Positions 1-12,485 are shown, counted from the stretch's first letter. The stretch is DNA of 64,000 nucleotides from Chionis minor (GCA_013398295.1 VZSF01005693.1:62001-126000); one strand, 5' to 3'. Translations and numbers: made by a program. The notes: generated from the sequence alone by a model not told the origin.

Positions 1-1045
1 ACTTTGTCATAAATCTACCAAGTACTACAAGATAGATGACTAGAAAATATAGTGCCTGTATTTAGGAAGGGGTTAGCCAGCAGGAGAGAAGGAATGTGGA
101 TAACCACAGTCCTTGAGTTCTGACTTCAGTGGTATGTAAAGCTTCAGAACAGCTTTCAAGGGAAAAGATAATTAAAGACATGGAGGTCAAATGAAAACGG
201 CATAAAATACAGCTTGGGCTTAACGAAAGTAGATTGTACCAGATTAACCTCATACATTTCTTTGACAAGATAACCTACATTCTAGACAAAGGACATGTGA
301 TTGATCCCATCTGTCTTAACTTTAGTGAAGTTTATGATAACACACGGGGAATTATTAGTAACACAGGAAGAGATGGGGATTAGCAGAGAAACTGTGCAGA
401 TGAGAAGCTGTCTCAAGTCAGACACGAAGTGTACTTTTTGAAAGGTAAGGTTTATAGCAGAAAGGAGATTATAAATAACGTTCCTGAAGAATCAGCTTTG
501 ACCTCACTTTATATAACTTTATAAAAGTCACTAATGATTAGGGAAGAAACATTAGGAAAACACTGATGAAAAAATAAAATAACTCAAAAATGGAAGGTGT
601 GCAGGGAAAAACTAGACTACAGTACACAAAGAAATGGATAACAGTGAAGACTAGGTTAATAAAATGGGAAGAAATCTGGAAGTACAAACTGAAGGATCAC
701 AACTCTTCCATAGACTGAATGCTTCTCCCTTGAAATGGCTAAGGAGAAGGACTTGTTTCCACTTGATGATTTGTAGGAGGGCTATGAGCCACTAATATGA
801 GGGCGTTGTGAAAAAAGCAAATGCCATCCTGGCATGCAGAAACAAGAGCTGTTTCTGTAGAGGTGGGGAAGGATGCTTGCTATTTGGAGAAGTAAAAATT
901 TAAATGGAAGAGGTACAAGGAAGAATTACAGGGGTAACCAAATGAATGAAGAACCTATTTCTGGTGAAAAGTCTAGAAGAAACTTGAGGCAGGAAGACTG
1001 AAAGGAGCATGATTGTTATACACTAAATTATTTAGGTTAAAATCA
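1..1045 (+). mobile_element. Decayed CR1 LINE, ORF2 reverse transcriptase part
   Basis: This is an old CR1 non-LTR retrotransposon copy that runs in from the left edge. Reading from about 250 to 350 on the + strand gives NLIHFFDKITYILDKG followed by LNFSEVYDN. These align with the CR1 palm region, which normally reads NLI-FFD-VTG-VD-G and then LDFSKAFDT. The first catalytic Asp of motif A is Asn here (codon 318-320). Further on, 806-850 reads VVKKANAILACR, the usual CR1 VAKKANAILGC stretch, and 925-1020 resembles the segment upstream of the 3' end. Frameshifts and stops break it throughout, so it makes no protein. The assignment comes from remembered CR1 patterns. The subfamily is unresolved, but the divergence suggests an old one. 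Confidence 0.75.
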
Positions 1046-4000
1046 GAGTCCACCCAGGAATGAATAAGTACAAGCTTTCAACTAGATTGCTTGGGAGTGA
1101 AAAATACAGACTCAGGAATTAGATGAGTTTTTTGGTGGGAATAAGAGGGACAAGAAAACTGGTTTTAACATACAGTGCTACGGTGAAGGAGATGGTGCCA
1201 TACAGTGCTTGCACTAGCCAGGGATGGCACTCAATTAACTATGTAATTTCCTTTCCAGTCCTGTATAATACCTTTAACAGAAGCAGTTATCCAAATCTGC
1301 CATTTTAAAAAAGCAGTTGGAAGACAAATTTCTGCAGAGTAGAAGCTTATTCCCTGGAGGCATTTCTTTTTTTTAGCCAACAAAATTTAATCTGACAGAC
1401 AATCTCAACAATCAGGAAAGGCCAGTGACTTTCTCTTTGCAGTGGCCACCCCTTGCGTGAGCAGTGCAAAGGAGAGGCAGCAGTGCCAGCCTGTGTGGGT
1501 CCGTGCTATGACTGGTTGCCATCACCCACCTTGGTACACAAACCCTTAGACCTGCCAGGAAGGAGAAAGTCTACGAGAGCAGCGGTGGGGGTGGACAGGC
1601 ATTTGCTTCTGGTGAGAAGTTTCCTCCTGGTTTACATTCACCGCATCTCTATGCAGCTGGCAAAAGAGGGCTTGAGGCACAGGCTACGACTATGCCCCAT
1701 GGTAGATTTAATTGCAGGAAGGTGCAGGAAGTGTGAAGATGTGGCAGCATGGACTCCAGCGGGAATGCTGCAATCCTGCCGGGCACTGGGGGTACCTGTA
1801 TTCCAGTTTAATCAATACCAGCACAGTGTGCTTCCCATGCTGCCATTTTTTATGTAGACATATCCTCCAAATCTAATAATCCTTACTATCCAGAAGATTC
1901 CACATCTAGAAATACACCGCGATTTAATTTGTACTTGATACTGTATGAAAACAAGCAGGGAGCTGAGTGCTAGCCTCTCCAGGTTTCTGTATCTTAATAT
2001 AGACACAATTCATTACTTTGGTCGAATTTATTGGGGTCTTTCTCAGTCCACTGATGGGTCTGCGTTATTCATGCACATGAAACCAGTAGGAGCAATATAT
2101 TAGACAAAGACTGTTTATGATGCACTGAGATGAGATTGCCCAATTGAGACAGTGCTCAAGTGCTTCCCAGTCAAAGCACCACTGCAATTGTAGATGCAGA
2201 AAGAGTGGTTTTTTCCCATCTCTTTTTTAATCCTCTTTCAATTCTTTAATGACCCAAATGGTTATATAAACATACAAAAGTGTTTCAGCAAAAGTACTTC
2301 AGGGAGGTTTAACAGATCTGGGAAGTATTGTTCCACAGAAATCATCACTGTTATTGATGTAGGCAGCAGTAGCTCAGCTGTGATTTGAAATTTGACAAAA
2401 AACATGTGAAATAGAAGGGCCATAAATGAAAACGGTTAAGCTTTCAGGATCAGGGTGGAATATGAGAACTAATAGAGCACCATTTCTTTAGCAGAATTAA
2501 GCAATTTTGTGGGAGATGGCTGTGTTTGACAGAGATCAAACTCATTTAGGATGACAAAATTCAACGATTTTCTAACCTCACATCATGAAGTTCCTCATAT
2601 ATTACCAAAAACTCTAGCCTTCCCCAACCCATGCATGTTACTTCAAAATAACCTTTGGCAGCTGCTTCCTGTAGGGAAAGACTGGAACATAGGAGAGCAG
2701 ACTGTAGCTAACAGACATCTGCTATCCACTTTTTAAATGATGTTTGAGGGCCCTGGCCTCCCCCAGGTAGCCCCATGCCCATCAAGAAGCACTAGCTCAA
2801 ATCCAGAGAGCATTGCAGCTGCTTTGCACCACATTAGCAACACAAAGCATCAGGCTGGGTTTATCACCCGAGAAACAAACACAGCCTGCCGTTTTCATGG
2901 CCAAAAAATGAGGACTGCAGCCAGAAGTCTTTCCTTTGAGTTATGGCACAAATCTCACAAGAACAGTTGAAATTCATCACCCTTGAACTGGAATCCTAGA
3001 ACTGCTTTCACCTCAAAACCAAGCTCTGAGCGCTAGCCTACAGTCACTACGGATCAGTGCAGTGCCATTTTGATCTCTCTCTAGTGCAAGGGGACTGCAC
3101 CGGCTGCCTTTTGGAGGCAAATTATCCACCAGGGCCTTCTTAGTACACGAATATAAATTTAGAGGCCAACTTGAACACATGGATCTTTGCACATTACTTT
3201 TTTTTTTTTTTGAGCTGCAAGCCTCAGAGTCTTTCTGCCTTTGCTATACCATGGCAAATGGGGAACAAACGTCTGTTTCCTAATGCTAGTATCCAAAAAA
3301 ACAAGGTGTAGACTCAGTTGTCAATGGCAACAGCAATATCATTGTTTAGCCTCTAATTAATAGCACAGAGCGAGTGCAATTATCAGTAAGCTTATGTTTC
3401 CATAAATAGCAATTCTGGTTACTTTCTGCACAAATATTATGCAGCACACAACCCTAATCCAGCTGCCCAGAATGTTGCTTACCTGTAAAATTTGTAGCAG
3501 ATGATTCCCAGCTTTAATGTTCAAGACACTTCCTAACCATAGATGATGAAGACTTGCACACACTGAAATTATTTTTAGTTGGTTTTCATCAAAGTTCTAG
3601 ATATCTGAATGGCAAATTCTGAGGCTTTTTTTCTCTGCCCTATTAGATTCCCAACCTGGCTAGGAAGTCCCACAGGGTTATTTTTACAGCAATGGAAGCT
3701 GAAGGTCTTCCTGCTGCAAACTGCCACTGGGGAAGCTTTTCTTTTCGTTGATGAAAGAAAGACTCCTCCACTCTGCTACTTTCACTAGATAACTCAAGTC
3801 GGACAACTGGAACATCCTGCTGACTGCTATGTGGCTCTTTTTGTTCACTGTGTTATATTTCTCCTGTAGGTCTTGAGAAGCCCAAGTTCCCATGCAACAA
3901 TCCAAGTCCTCTGAGCTGGTTCATACAATGAACAACATCCTCACTCTTTGTACTTGCAGGCAGAGTGACTGCTTTCACTTGAGTGTTTAGCCAAACCACA

Positions 4001-4720
4001 TCTACATTTGTCCACCTTTTGCATAGCCTCCCTTCCCCAATTCCCAGCCTGAACAAGCAAGGAGTTTTAGGATCATAGGAATGAGTACTCTAGCAACAAA
4101 TTACACTGGTGTGAATTATACTTCCCTAACGCTTCCATACCCTTCCTCCAGCAAGCTATACGTTGCTTTTGCAGGATATTTATGGATAAGATAATGCATC
4201 AAGATATTATTCTTGGAGATTAGGGACGAGTCTGTTAAAGCAAGGATGAACAGGTTTTTCTTTGGGGATACAAAACCAGTTCACACTCTGTTTCTTTGTT
4301 TTCTTTCAGAGGAGGAAAAGTGCAGGCTGTGACCATACTGGGAGGGGTGAGACCTTCTGAGGGATATCTAGTTGTAGCCAAAGACTTCTCTGGTCAACTA
4401 GGTGAGCAACGGAAAAGATTTCACAAACCTTGAGTTTGCTTCTGGGCAAGAAAGCACAGCATACAATGTGTATATCTGAAATTCCATCTTAAAACCATGA
4501 AAGTTTTTTGACCTTGTGACTCTGCCTTGAAGGCCTCTGCATCGTTCTAATAGAAACCTTCTTCCCATTTCCAGACTACATTTATCCATGGCTCTCTTGC
4601 ATCTGTTTCCTCTTGCACCAGCATTGTCCTCCACATTACATATCTCTTTTCCTTTGTAGACTTTACCTCCCTAATGTATAGATAGCGATCATATCTTATT
4701 CTCAGCCTTCTCTCTGTTTG
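1046..4720. other. Anonymous non-coding stretch
   Basis: No gene, RNA or recognised transposon is seen here. The longest open frame (1453-1857, + strand, 134 codons) has no recognisable domain, no codon signature and no flanking splice signals that I trust, so I treat it as chance. A short T run lies at about 3199-3211. Part of the left end could be the unrecognisable 3' tail of the adjacent CR1. Confidence 0.6.
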
Positions 4721-4990
4721 TCATAATAATGCTAAGCATTTATATAGCATTTTTTATATCTGAAGTTCTACACAGACATTATGAGCTTCTCCTCACCAAG
4801 AAGATGGGCAGATAAGCAATATGAGAGTTTTCATTTTTTCATTTTTGGTTCTTTGTGCCTGTGTATGATGAGATCATTCAGGCAGAAAGCTGAAGCTGTC
4901 ACACTGCAGAGGAGCATCACATTACAGCGAGCAGTAGAGTCAGAATTCACAAGCACCAAACAACATCCCAGGAAACAGGCTGGATCAAGG
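4721..4990 (+). repeat. MIR-like CORE-SINE relic
   Basis: The segment runs through gctaagcatttatatagca, then a degenerate copy of the 'caaagcgctttacaaacatta' section, then gatgggcagataagcaatat. Around 4880-4960 it has words like agaaagctgaagctgtcaca and gcagtagagtcagaa. This order matches the 3' half of MIR-type CORE-SINEs, from 'agcatttatatagcgctt' to 'aggtcacacagc...agagccagaa'. MIRs are old and sparse in birds, so heavy divergence is expected. The boundaries are approximate, and the middle (4830-4870) looks like an insertion or very decayed sequence. Confidence 0.55.
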
Positions 4991-5286
4991 TCTATTTGAG
5001 CTTGGTTTTGCTTCATACCAGTTTTCCACTCCTTCTAAACATAGGTGTTTCATAATAGTCCATAATCTGACCTATTAAAGAAGCAAAATTTTAGTAGCAA
5101 CAATGTTATTAAATTCACTAGTAATGGATGAAATAAAATAAACTTACAATATGTATTCTTTTTGTACGACATTTCAATACTCTAGCTGCACTATTGCTCA
5201 CCAGTCCAAGGGTCACAGCTGAGCATGCTTTGCTCTGAAAATCTTGGAGTATTTTTTATTTAGAAATTTTTAAATGGGATGATAAT

Positions 5287-5683
5287 GAAAGGCTGGGGGA
5301 GTTGAGTCTTTTTAGTCTGGAGAAGAGAAGACTGAGGGGGGATCTCATCAATATTTACAAATACTTACAGTGAGGGTCCCAGGAGGAGGGGGCCAGTCTT
5401 TTTTCAGTGGTACCCAGTGATAGGACAAGAGGCAATGGGTATAAAATTGAATATAGGAAGTTCCATCTGAACATGAGGAGGAAGTTCTTTACTTTGAGGG
5501 TGGCAGAGCACTGGAACAGGCTGCCCAGAGAAGTGGTGGAGTCTCTGTCTCTGGAGACATTCAAACCCCATCTGGATGCCATCCTGTGCAACCTGCTGTA
5601 GGTGGACCTGCTCTGGCAAGGGGCTTGAACCAGACGATCTCCAGAGGTCCCTTCCAACCCTTAACATTCTGTGATTCTGTGAT
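5287..5683 (+). mobile_element. CR1 LINE, 5'-truncated 3' end
   Basis: This is a well-preserved 3' end of a bird CR1 element. It opens with the typical gaaaggctgggggagttg and tagtctggagaagagaagac words and continues through the ORF2 tail. It ends in the diagnostic repeated octamer-type tail attctgtgattctgtgat at 5666-5683. CR1 elements lack poly(A) and are usually 5'-truncated like this one. No target duplication is expected, and I see none. It is much less diverged than the CR1 relics on either side of it, so it inserted later. Confidence 0.95.
5407..5601 (+). pseudogene. C-terminal remnant of CR1 ORF2 protein
   Basis: An open frame of 64 codons inside the CR1 3' end encodes the final part of the ORF2 endonuclease/reverse transcriptase polyprotein. 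It contains the motif [12 protein letters not shown], a hallmark of CR1 ORF2 C-termini, preceded by a [10 protein letters not shown] segment equivalent to the usual IRKNFFT-RV. The catalytic domains lie upstream in a full-length element and are absent here, so the fragment has no activity. The ATG at 5407 is just the first one in the frame and not a real start. Confidence 0.85.
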
Positions 5684-7129
5684 AATGGCCTCATATCTCC
5701 AAAAGCAGAGGAATATATCTGGAGATACTGAAAGAATATCTATTAGAAAGTAAAAAAGAAATGAGATATGTCTGATTGTTTCCAAGAAAATCTTGCAAAC
5801 AGCACAAAGCCTACATGAAAATCTAGCAGGATCTCTGGCTATTTTTCAGATACTTAGTAGGGAACATGTAAATCTTTAGTGCTCAAAGAGCTGGAAAAAG
5901 AAAGCAAGGAATCAGATCTTGTACACATAAAAGACAAAAGCTGAGCTTTCCTTTTCAAAAGCTATCCAATTCATACATACAACCCAGCAAGTTTTCATTC
6001 AATGAGAGTCCAAGCAAAATCAAAGTGTTAGACATCAATTCCTCAGTAAAAGGGAATTTCAAATATCTGGGTACACTTGCATCTTATTTAAAAATAAAAA
6101 AAGAAAAAAAGAAAAGATGAATTAAATCGATGAATAAGTGTCTCTCTTCTAATGAAGTCCCATTTCACACCAGATGATTTCCAAAAGGCAAGTTTCCTCC
6201 TCATGAACACTGCAAAGCTGCACAAAAAGCTGGCTATGCCAACAAAAATGCTGATCACCATTACTGTAGGTGTATTAATGCTTCCTCCGTCCTCTTTTTC
6301 CACTGATGAAAGTTGGTGGGAGAGGAGAGGGAAAGGTTCTGAATTGCAAAAGATGCAATTTTCCTAATATAAATTATAACATAGTTTTAAAAGCAGAAAA
6401 GACTTGATAGATTACTGTCTCGCTTTAGATTTGCATCTTTTCTTGAGCTCCACCAGGGCAGAAACTTCCAGTGGTTACAGGTGAGACCAAAATGACTGCT
6501 AAATTCCAGAATATGGTAAATGCTTTTAAATCTAGCTGGGCTTCAGGAGCAAGCATAGGTCTAAAAAGGGGGTCTCCCTCCCTGCTTTATTCCCTGGAGC
6601 ATTCTAGCACACCCTAGTCAGACCCTGCAGCCAGGCCTAACCACCCTCAGGACTCCCTAGCACCCAAGCACAGCAAAAAGGAACCCAAATGCCAAGCCAA
6701 TGACTGCAATGATTACACCTACAGGCTGTAGCAGCAGACTCCCGTGCAAACCCAAGCAAGAAAATCCCCAAAGCAGGCCAAAAAGTAAATCCTGTTGTCA
6801 ACAGAAGGACCTAGACCTACCAGACTGGTAGCAGAAAAACTTCTTTACTGACCAGTCATCGAACTAACAAAAGACAATGTCATATAGATTGTTAAATGAC
6901 AAGGACATTATAAAGCAACCAATAGTAGAAAAGGACTGTATGCTTCAAACCAACTTAAATTAAAGGTGGGACAATCCCAGCTCATAATTACACTCTGTTT
7001 ATTTTGAGCAGGTCACCTTTAAGACCTGCTTATTTAAGTCAATTGAACTGAAGATCTCGAGGACCTAAATGACAAGGCATAAAAACCTTAAAAACCAAAT
7101 GCATGAAATCAAATCTGATATACGAATTC
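5684..7129. other. Anonymous stretch between CR1 copies
   Basis: No gene is recognised. An A-rich low-complexity run lies at about 6085-6118. The segment from about 6880 to 7129 has the base composition and wording of decayed CR1, and may be the upstream part of the copy that starts at 7130, but I cannot align it with confidence. Short opposing ORFs at 6088-6303 and 6152-6367 look like chance. Confidence 0.5.
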
Positions 7130-7990
7130 TAAATGTGGAGAAAGGAAAGACTTCATAGACCATTCTGGACAGAAATCTGCATTAAAAAGATAGTGAATGC
7201 CTATAAGAAAGAGATTAAGATTGACCAGTAAAGAAAAACACCTCTTAACTTTATACTAAGACAACAGCAAACGGTAGGTTGCTGCAAAAATGGAAGAATG
7301 TATTTAGTGCTGTCCTGCAACATTGTCCTCAATCCAAAAACATTCAGTATTTTCATTAATGATGAGGATGATGGGATACAACATATGCTTATTAAGTTTA
7401 CAGACAGTGACTAAAGCTGTGAGAACAATGGAGGACAGGACTGAAATTCAAATTGCATTGGCAAACCGGATAAATAGCTTGCAAAAATGGGATTCAATTC
7501 AAGTGGGACAAGCATGAGGCACAGCACTTAAGCAGGAGTAATCAGTTTGCACAAATACAAGATGGGGAATAACTGGTTAAGCAGCAATTCAGCATAAAAG
7601 CTTGTGAGGATTTTAGGGGATTATAAAATAAGTGAGGTTCAGCAATGTGGGGCTAATACACAAGACACAAACACACACAGTACCACAATATATAAGCAGG
7701 AGGATAGTCTGCGAAATATAAGTAGTACTTTCTCCCTCAGAGCTGTGCGAAGTCTTTGCTTTAGTATTGTGTCTACTTTGAATACTTTAAGAAAGACCAG
7801 AATTGTAGGAATCTAAAGAAATAGATCAGAATCCAAGGAGAAACAACAAGCAGAAAGGTCAGAGATTTAAAATATCTAACCTACAGAGAAAGAAAGAATG
7901 AATGAATGAATGAAAAAAAAAAGGTGGAGAGAAGTTATGATGACTGTTATTGGAGGGATATGTAAAGGATAAATCACAAACTGCCATAAC
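7130..7990 (+). mobile_element. Decayed CR1 LINE, ORF2 palm to C-terminus
   Basis: The clearest homology starts near 7340. There ttcattaatgatgaggatga and tgcttattaagtttacagac match the CR1 stretch that encodes FINDLDDG...LIKFADDTKL. The catalytic FADD box (7397-7408) reads FTDS, so the metal-binding second Asp is lost. It is followed by the CR1 thumb and 3' segments: gaggacaggactgaaattca, tacaagatggggaataact and gctaatacaca. Frameshifts and stops are frequent. The orientation is the same as the copies at 1-1045 and 8735-9990, but the overlap in RT content shows that they are separate copies. The 3' limit is uncertain. Confidence 0.8.
7895..7921 (+). repeat. (GAAT)n microsatellite with A run
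   Basis: Four tandem GAAT units are followed by an A tract. The repeat lies inside the CR1 relic and probably arose by slippage. Confidence 0.9.
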
Positions 7991-8147
7991 ACAAGTGGAA
8001 AGTGTTCAAAGTAAAAGTAAATGCACAACAAATCTCTTTTTTAGCTTGATACATAAATAATAAAAAAAAGAGCAAGGTAATTAGGCACAGAAGATGGGAT
8101 CAATATTAAACATTATCTAGGTAGGGCCCATAAGCTAAACAAGCACA

Positions 8148-8729
8148 AGTCATGGTTTTGGCTGGTGGGGGCTGACTTTCTTGCTAGCAGCTGGTGTGGG
8201 GCTATGTTTTGGATTTGGGATGAGAGCAGTGTTGGTAGCGCACTGGTAGTTTTGGTTGTTGCTAAGCTCTCCAGGCCTCTTCTGCTCACCCCATCCCACC
8301 AGTGAGCAGGCTGGGAGTGTACAAAAAGTTGGGAGGAGACACGGCCTGGTCAGCCGATCCTAACTGACCAAAGGGATATTCCAGACCATGTGACATCGCG
8401 TTCAGTGTCTAAAGCTGGAGGAAGAAGAAGGACTGGGTGGATATTTGGAGTTATGGCATTTGCCTTCCCAAGTAACCATAACGTGTGATGGAGCCCTGCT
8501 TTCCTGGAGGTGGCTGAACACCTGCCTGTCATGGGAAGCAGCGAATGGATTCCTTGTTTTGCTTTGCTTGTGTGTGTGGCTTTTTTACCTTTACTTATGA
8601 GACTGTCTTTATCTCGATCCAAGAGTATTTTCTCACTTTCACTCTTCTGATTCTCCCTCCCATCCCAACTGGGGGGAGTGAGCGAGCAGCTGCGTAGTCC
8701 TCATTACTGGCTGGGGCTAAACCACAACA
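8148..8729 (+). mobile_element. Solo LTR, avian ERVL-type, + orientation
   Basis: The whole segment follows the common bird ERVL LTR order. It begins with a damaged start (agtcatggttttggctgg, where a TG terminus is expected), then has tatgttttggatttgggatg, gttgttgctaagc, gggaggagacacggcc and accatgtgacatcgcgttca. It continues with gactgtctttatctcgatcc, tctcactttcactcttctga and ggggggagtgagcgagcagc, and ends with ggggctaaaccacaaca. The likely 5-bp target duplication is gcaca at 8143-8147 and gcact at 8730-8734, with one mismatch. The TATA region reads tcagtgtctaaag, so the TATA box is lost, and the poly(A) signal region before the 'actgtctttatct' words is also lost. No gag, pol or env is adjacent, so this is a solo LTR left by recombination. 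Confidence 0.85.
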
Positions 8730-8734
8730 GCACT

Positions 8735-9990
8735 TTAGCATATTTTCAATAAGGATGACAGCACAGAATACTCAGATTATGTAGAATAAAGGCACAAAAG
8801 TAGGGTCACTAATAAAACAGAGGCCGAAGTGAGGTGGAATAAAAAGTCAAAGGACACAACTGATATGTCCAAATCACATCTACCCAAAAACTCTAGAACT
8901 GTCATATGAAATATGCTGTGATAACAATAGCAAATATACTACCTGCACTTAAGAAATAGTAAAAAATGATAGTAATAAATTCCAGTGACATACCTGAATC
9001 AATTTTGAAAGAAGCAATAATCAAAGACACAGAAATAGGGGGAAATGGTAAAATAAATTTCAAAATAGATAATTCTGAAATAGGTTGGACTAACCTAAAA
9101 ACTTACTTTCTACAGTATATTTGGGCTTTAGAACATCTGTTATAGCACTGCATGGGAAATGACCTAGACAACATGACTTAGTACCAGCTACTTGGCAAGG
9201 GGCTGAAAGGAGGTAAATACAGGTATTCTCAAAGGCTGATTTCAGAGCCAATCTTATTCAGCAATATTTATGTTAGTGGACGCAGCAAAAAAAGTATGGA
9301 GGCAGTTAAGTAATATGCTGATAAGACAAAGCTTGTGAGCATTGCTGTACAATAAAACACTAATAATTAAAAGGAGGTTGAAGAAAGGGGTGAAATACTG
9401 CAGTGGAGGGCATTAGTAGTAAGGGGTGAATGGAAACTGCAGGCAGAAGGTGGGAGGGCATCAGTTTGAGGAGTAGGAAGACATGAGTGAGCTATCTTAT
9501 CACAAGTGATACTGAGCAAAGGTAATGGCACGGGGAACTGCTGAAATGTCCTTTGGAGCCCAATGGGCAACTCTGGTGATCCACATTCCAAAAAATTATT
9601 AATTTAAGCTATTTAAACTGAAGCAGGTGCACACAACAGCATCGAGGATGATCAGGGAAACAGAAAGCTTATCTGAGAAGAAGAGAAACCATCTAACAAA
9701 TGAAGGCTGAGAGGGAATATAATTGTTCTCTATAAACATATCAAAGAAGTAAACACCAGGGAAGGAGAAGAGCTATTTAAGCTAAAGGCCAGCATTGGCA
9801 CAAGAACAAGAAGGTAGAAGCTGGACATAAATAAGGTTAGGCTGAGAGCGTGATTTCTAACCATCAGAGGAATGAAATTCTGGAGAAGCACTAAGGAGCA
9901 GGAAATCTAGCTATTTTACAGTGAAGTTTTATTGGTTTGTGGAGGTAACATGTAAGGTGGCTGCCTGGGACTGCAGGGGGATTTAATTCA
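8735..9990 (+). mobile_element. Decayed CR1 LINE, RT to 3' part of ORF2
   Basis: Homology is clear from about 8990 (gaatcaattttgaaagaagc). It runs through 9252-9270 (aatcttattcagcaatattt) to 9725-9890, where ctctataaacatatcaaag, aacaccagggaaggagaaga and ctaaccatcagaggaatgaa follow the conserved CR1 ORF2 C-terminal order. The FADD/YADD box at 9314-9325 reads YADK, so the second catalytic Asp is Lys. The first 200 bases, next to the solo LTR, are assigned only by composition. Whether the LTR landed inside this copy or between two copies is unclear. Confidence 0.75.
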
Positions 9991-12119
9991 GTGAGACAGA
10001 GAAATCCTTTCAATCCTGTATCTCATAAAAAACAGAGAGGTGTCTCTAGAGCAGGTTGAACATGCATGTATAAATCAGTTGTGCTCAACACAGAAGCGTC
10101 TGTCCTAACGTGCACAGTGTGGGGAACAAACAACCATCCCGAGGAGTCCTTCAGGACTCTGCTGTGATAATAATACAAATAGGAGAAAACTGTAACATGG
10201 AACTTTCCTGTAATAACTGTCAAGACCCCATTCCAAAAACTTGTAGCAACGCCTACATTGGTGACACTGCACATACAGTCTGATGCAGCATTAACTTACC
10301 AAACTGCATCAAAAAAGTGGCAATGCACATGTATTTAGAAAAACCCAACTAAACAAAAACAAAACAAAAACCAAACCAAACAAACAAAAAAATTTCTTAG
10401 TCTCTTCCAGTTAAATCCTACCTAAACAAAAATCTGCAAAAACGGGAGCTCTTGCATTACGATGCATTTAAATTCACAAATACTTCCAGGGGAAACCACA
10501 GCATATACAAACATACTTTGCAACAATTAGAACTAGTCAAATCTAAAAACCAAACCCATGAAGAAATAGTTCTACAATTTTTCTGACTCTTAAGGTGTGT
10601 TTTTGACCCCTTTTGATTCCTCAAACTACTTAATGAAAAACATTGCTTACAATGAAATAAAATATTACAAAAGTTTCTGTCTAAATAACTATCAAATGTT
10701 ATAAAAATTTCAATAACTAAAAAAATCTCTTTATAATTTTTTTTTTAATAATAGTTTTGATAAAGTTTGAGGAAATGTTCCATTAAATTTGCAGTAAAAT
10801 TACTGTGATACAATTCGTTGGAAGTAATAAATTTTGTAAAAGTTACCAGTCTATTAGTTGTCAGATGATCTTTTTGACAAAAATTATATTTTAGTGAGAA
10901 TTTAGCAATACTTGGCACACATTTTCTACTCAGCACATTGCCAAGGAGAATAACTTTAAGTTCTGTACTACAGTACAAATGGGGACATGGGGAAAGGAAG
11001 ACGGTTTGCCCAAAGGGAAAACAGTGCATTAATAAAGTACGAGACCTCAAGTTTCCAGACTGCAGACCCCATCTCTTTTTAACAGATAATTTGCTTCTGA
11101 AAGTACACATGCAAAGATATGAAAAACAGTAAAACAATTTTTCTGTCTGTGCAAAGAAGTGCTACATATTATATGTTTTGAAAATTATGTAGCTTTTGAG
11201 GGTTGTCTTTGCTGAAGAATAAACTCCATTTTCCAGGGACTGACATAAGTCTGCTTATGACTATGAGAAATGCTGTGAAATTAAGTTCCATTTTGAGATA
11301 GAACCCAAGCAGACCCCCAAAATTCACAATGAAAATCATGTATGCACAGCAGGTCTGTACAAGGGTGCAGGAATTACAAGAATCCTAATCCTAGTATTTG
11401 TTTAGTATGGTTTCTTTATTGTCATACACATGGGGAAAAAAAAACCCGAACAACCCAAACCCTAAAAAAATCTCAATGATGCAGTGGTAGGACCCTGGAT
11501 ATAAGGGAGCTTTAATGCTATAGCGCTTGTCGACAGCGTGTTGTTTCATTTAAATGCTATCATAGAAAAGAAAAGCAAATTAAGCTATCAAACAACCATT
11601 CTCCTGTGTGCTACAACCATTACACAAGGAAGGGAAACCTTTCATGTACAGGACTGAAGCAGGAACCTGGAGATCCAAGGATGTCTATAATAGAGGGGAT
11701 CAGATGGAGTCAACTACCCGTGCCCCTACCAGTCAGGAGGGAGGTGCCTTCAGTGCATAAACTGGAGCTGAGTTAGTATCGTGACAGGCCTAAGTTTAAA
11801 AGCCCTGGAAGGGATAACAAGTCTCTTTGGCTTTCTGAAACTAGGTCAGATTTTCTAACAATCAGGATAACATCAAAAGTGAGCAAGGATGGATGTTACA
11901 TTAATGAAGTGTCTTAAAACTCTGAAAGAGGCTTTTTTTCCATAAACAAACATACTGATGGCAGCATGGATGCTTTGACTCATGATGTCCACACTAAAAT
12001 GTAGATAAACATTGTACAGAGAGCCAAATGGGCTTGGAAATAAGTCAGGGCACTTAAACACTATTGCTTTTACTGCAAAGGAGGAGGATCTTTAAGGGAG
12101 ACCTACAAAATCACAAATG
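9991..12119. other. Anonymous AT-rich stretch
   Basis: No gene is recognised. Opposing ORFs at 10745-11137 (-) and 10938-11132 (+) overlap without any recognisable domain. The segment 10540-10900 is strongly AT-rich. Confidence 0.55.
10339..10392 (+). repeat. A-rich low-complexity, (AAAAC)n-like
   Basis: Imperfect aaaac/aaac units run for about 50 bases. No transposon body is attached that I recognise. Confidence 0.85.
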
Positions 12120-12485
12120 CTTTGATGGAGGAGGAAAGGGACCACTCTCACATGGCAGAGTTAGAAGGCAGCAATGGGAATAATCAGACAGGAGGTTTGG
12201 GGGAAAAAGAAACAATATGCATTTTTTCACTCAGAACAATTGAGTTGTGGAGGTTAACAAGGACATTTACAAGGACATTTCATGGAAACTCATGGAGAAT
12301 CAGTTCATCAGTTGCTATGATGCGGTTTGAGATGTTTGTAATCTGTGAAGCTATGAGGATAAACCAAGATTTTCACCTGCTAATTCACCCTGAATTTACC
12401 CAGTTTATAATAAACTTTCTTTAAGTATTCACTGCTGGTGGCTGCATATCAAGCCTTTGGTCAGATCTGGTAGAGCCCTTTGCCT
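12120..12485 (+). mobile_element. Possible CR1 3'-end relic
   Basis: The order of weak matches suggests the tail of an old CR1. There is a tttttcactcagaacaattg / ttgtggaggttaacaaggac section, and an end at about 12459-12483, tttggtcagatctggtagag, which resembles the common CR1 terminal words 'ttggtctgatccagtatgg'. No octamer tail is left. The ORF at 12122-12424 (+, 100 codons) overlaps it and has no domain I know. It could equally be unrelated anonymous sequence. Confidence 0.35.

Noticed and set aside
5407..5601. 64-codon + strand frame considered as a host gene
   Set aside because: Its [12 protein letters not shown] motif identifies it as the C-terminal tail of CR1 ORF2, so it is annotated as a mobile-element remnant.
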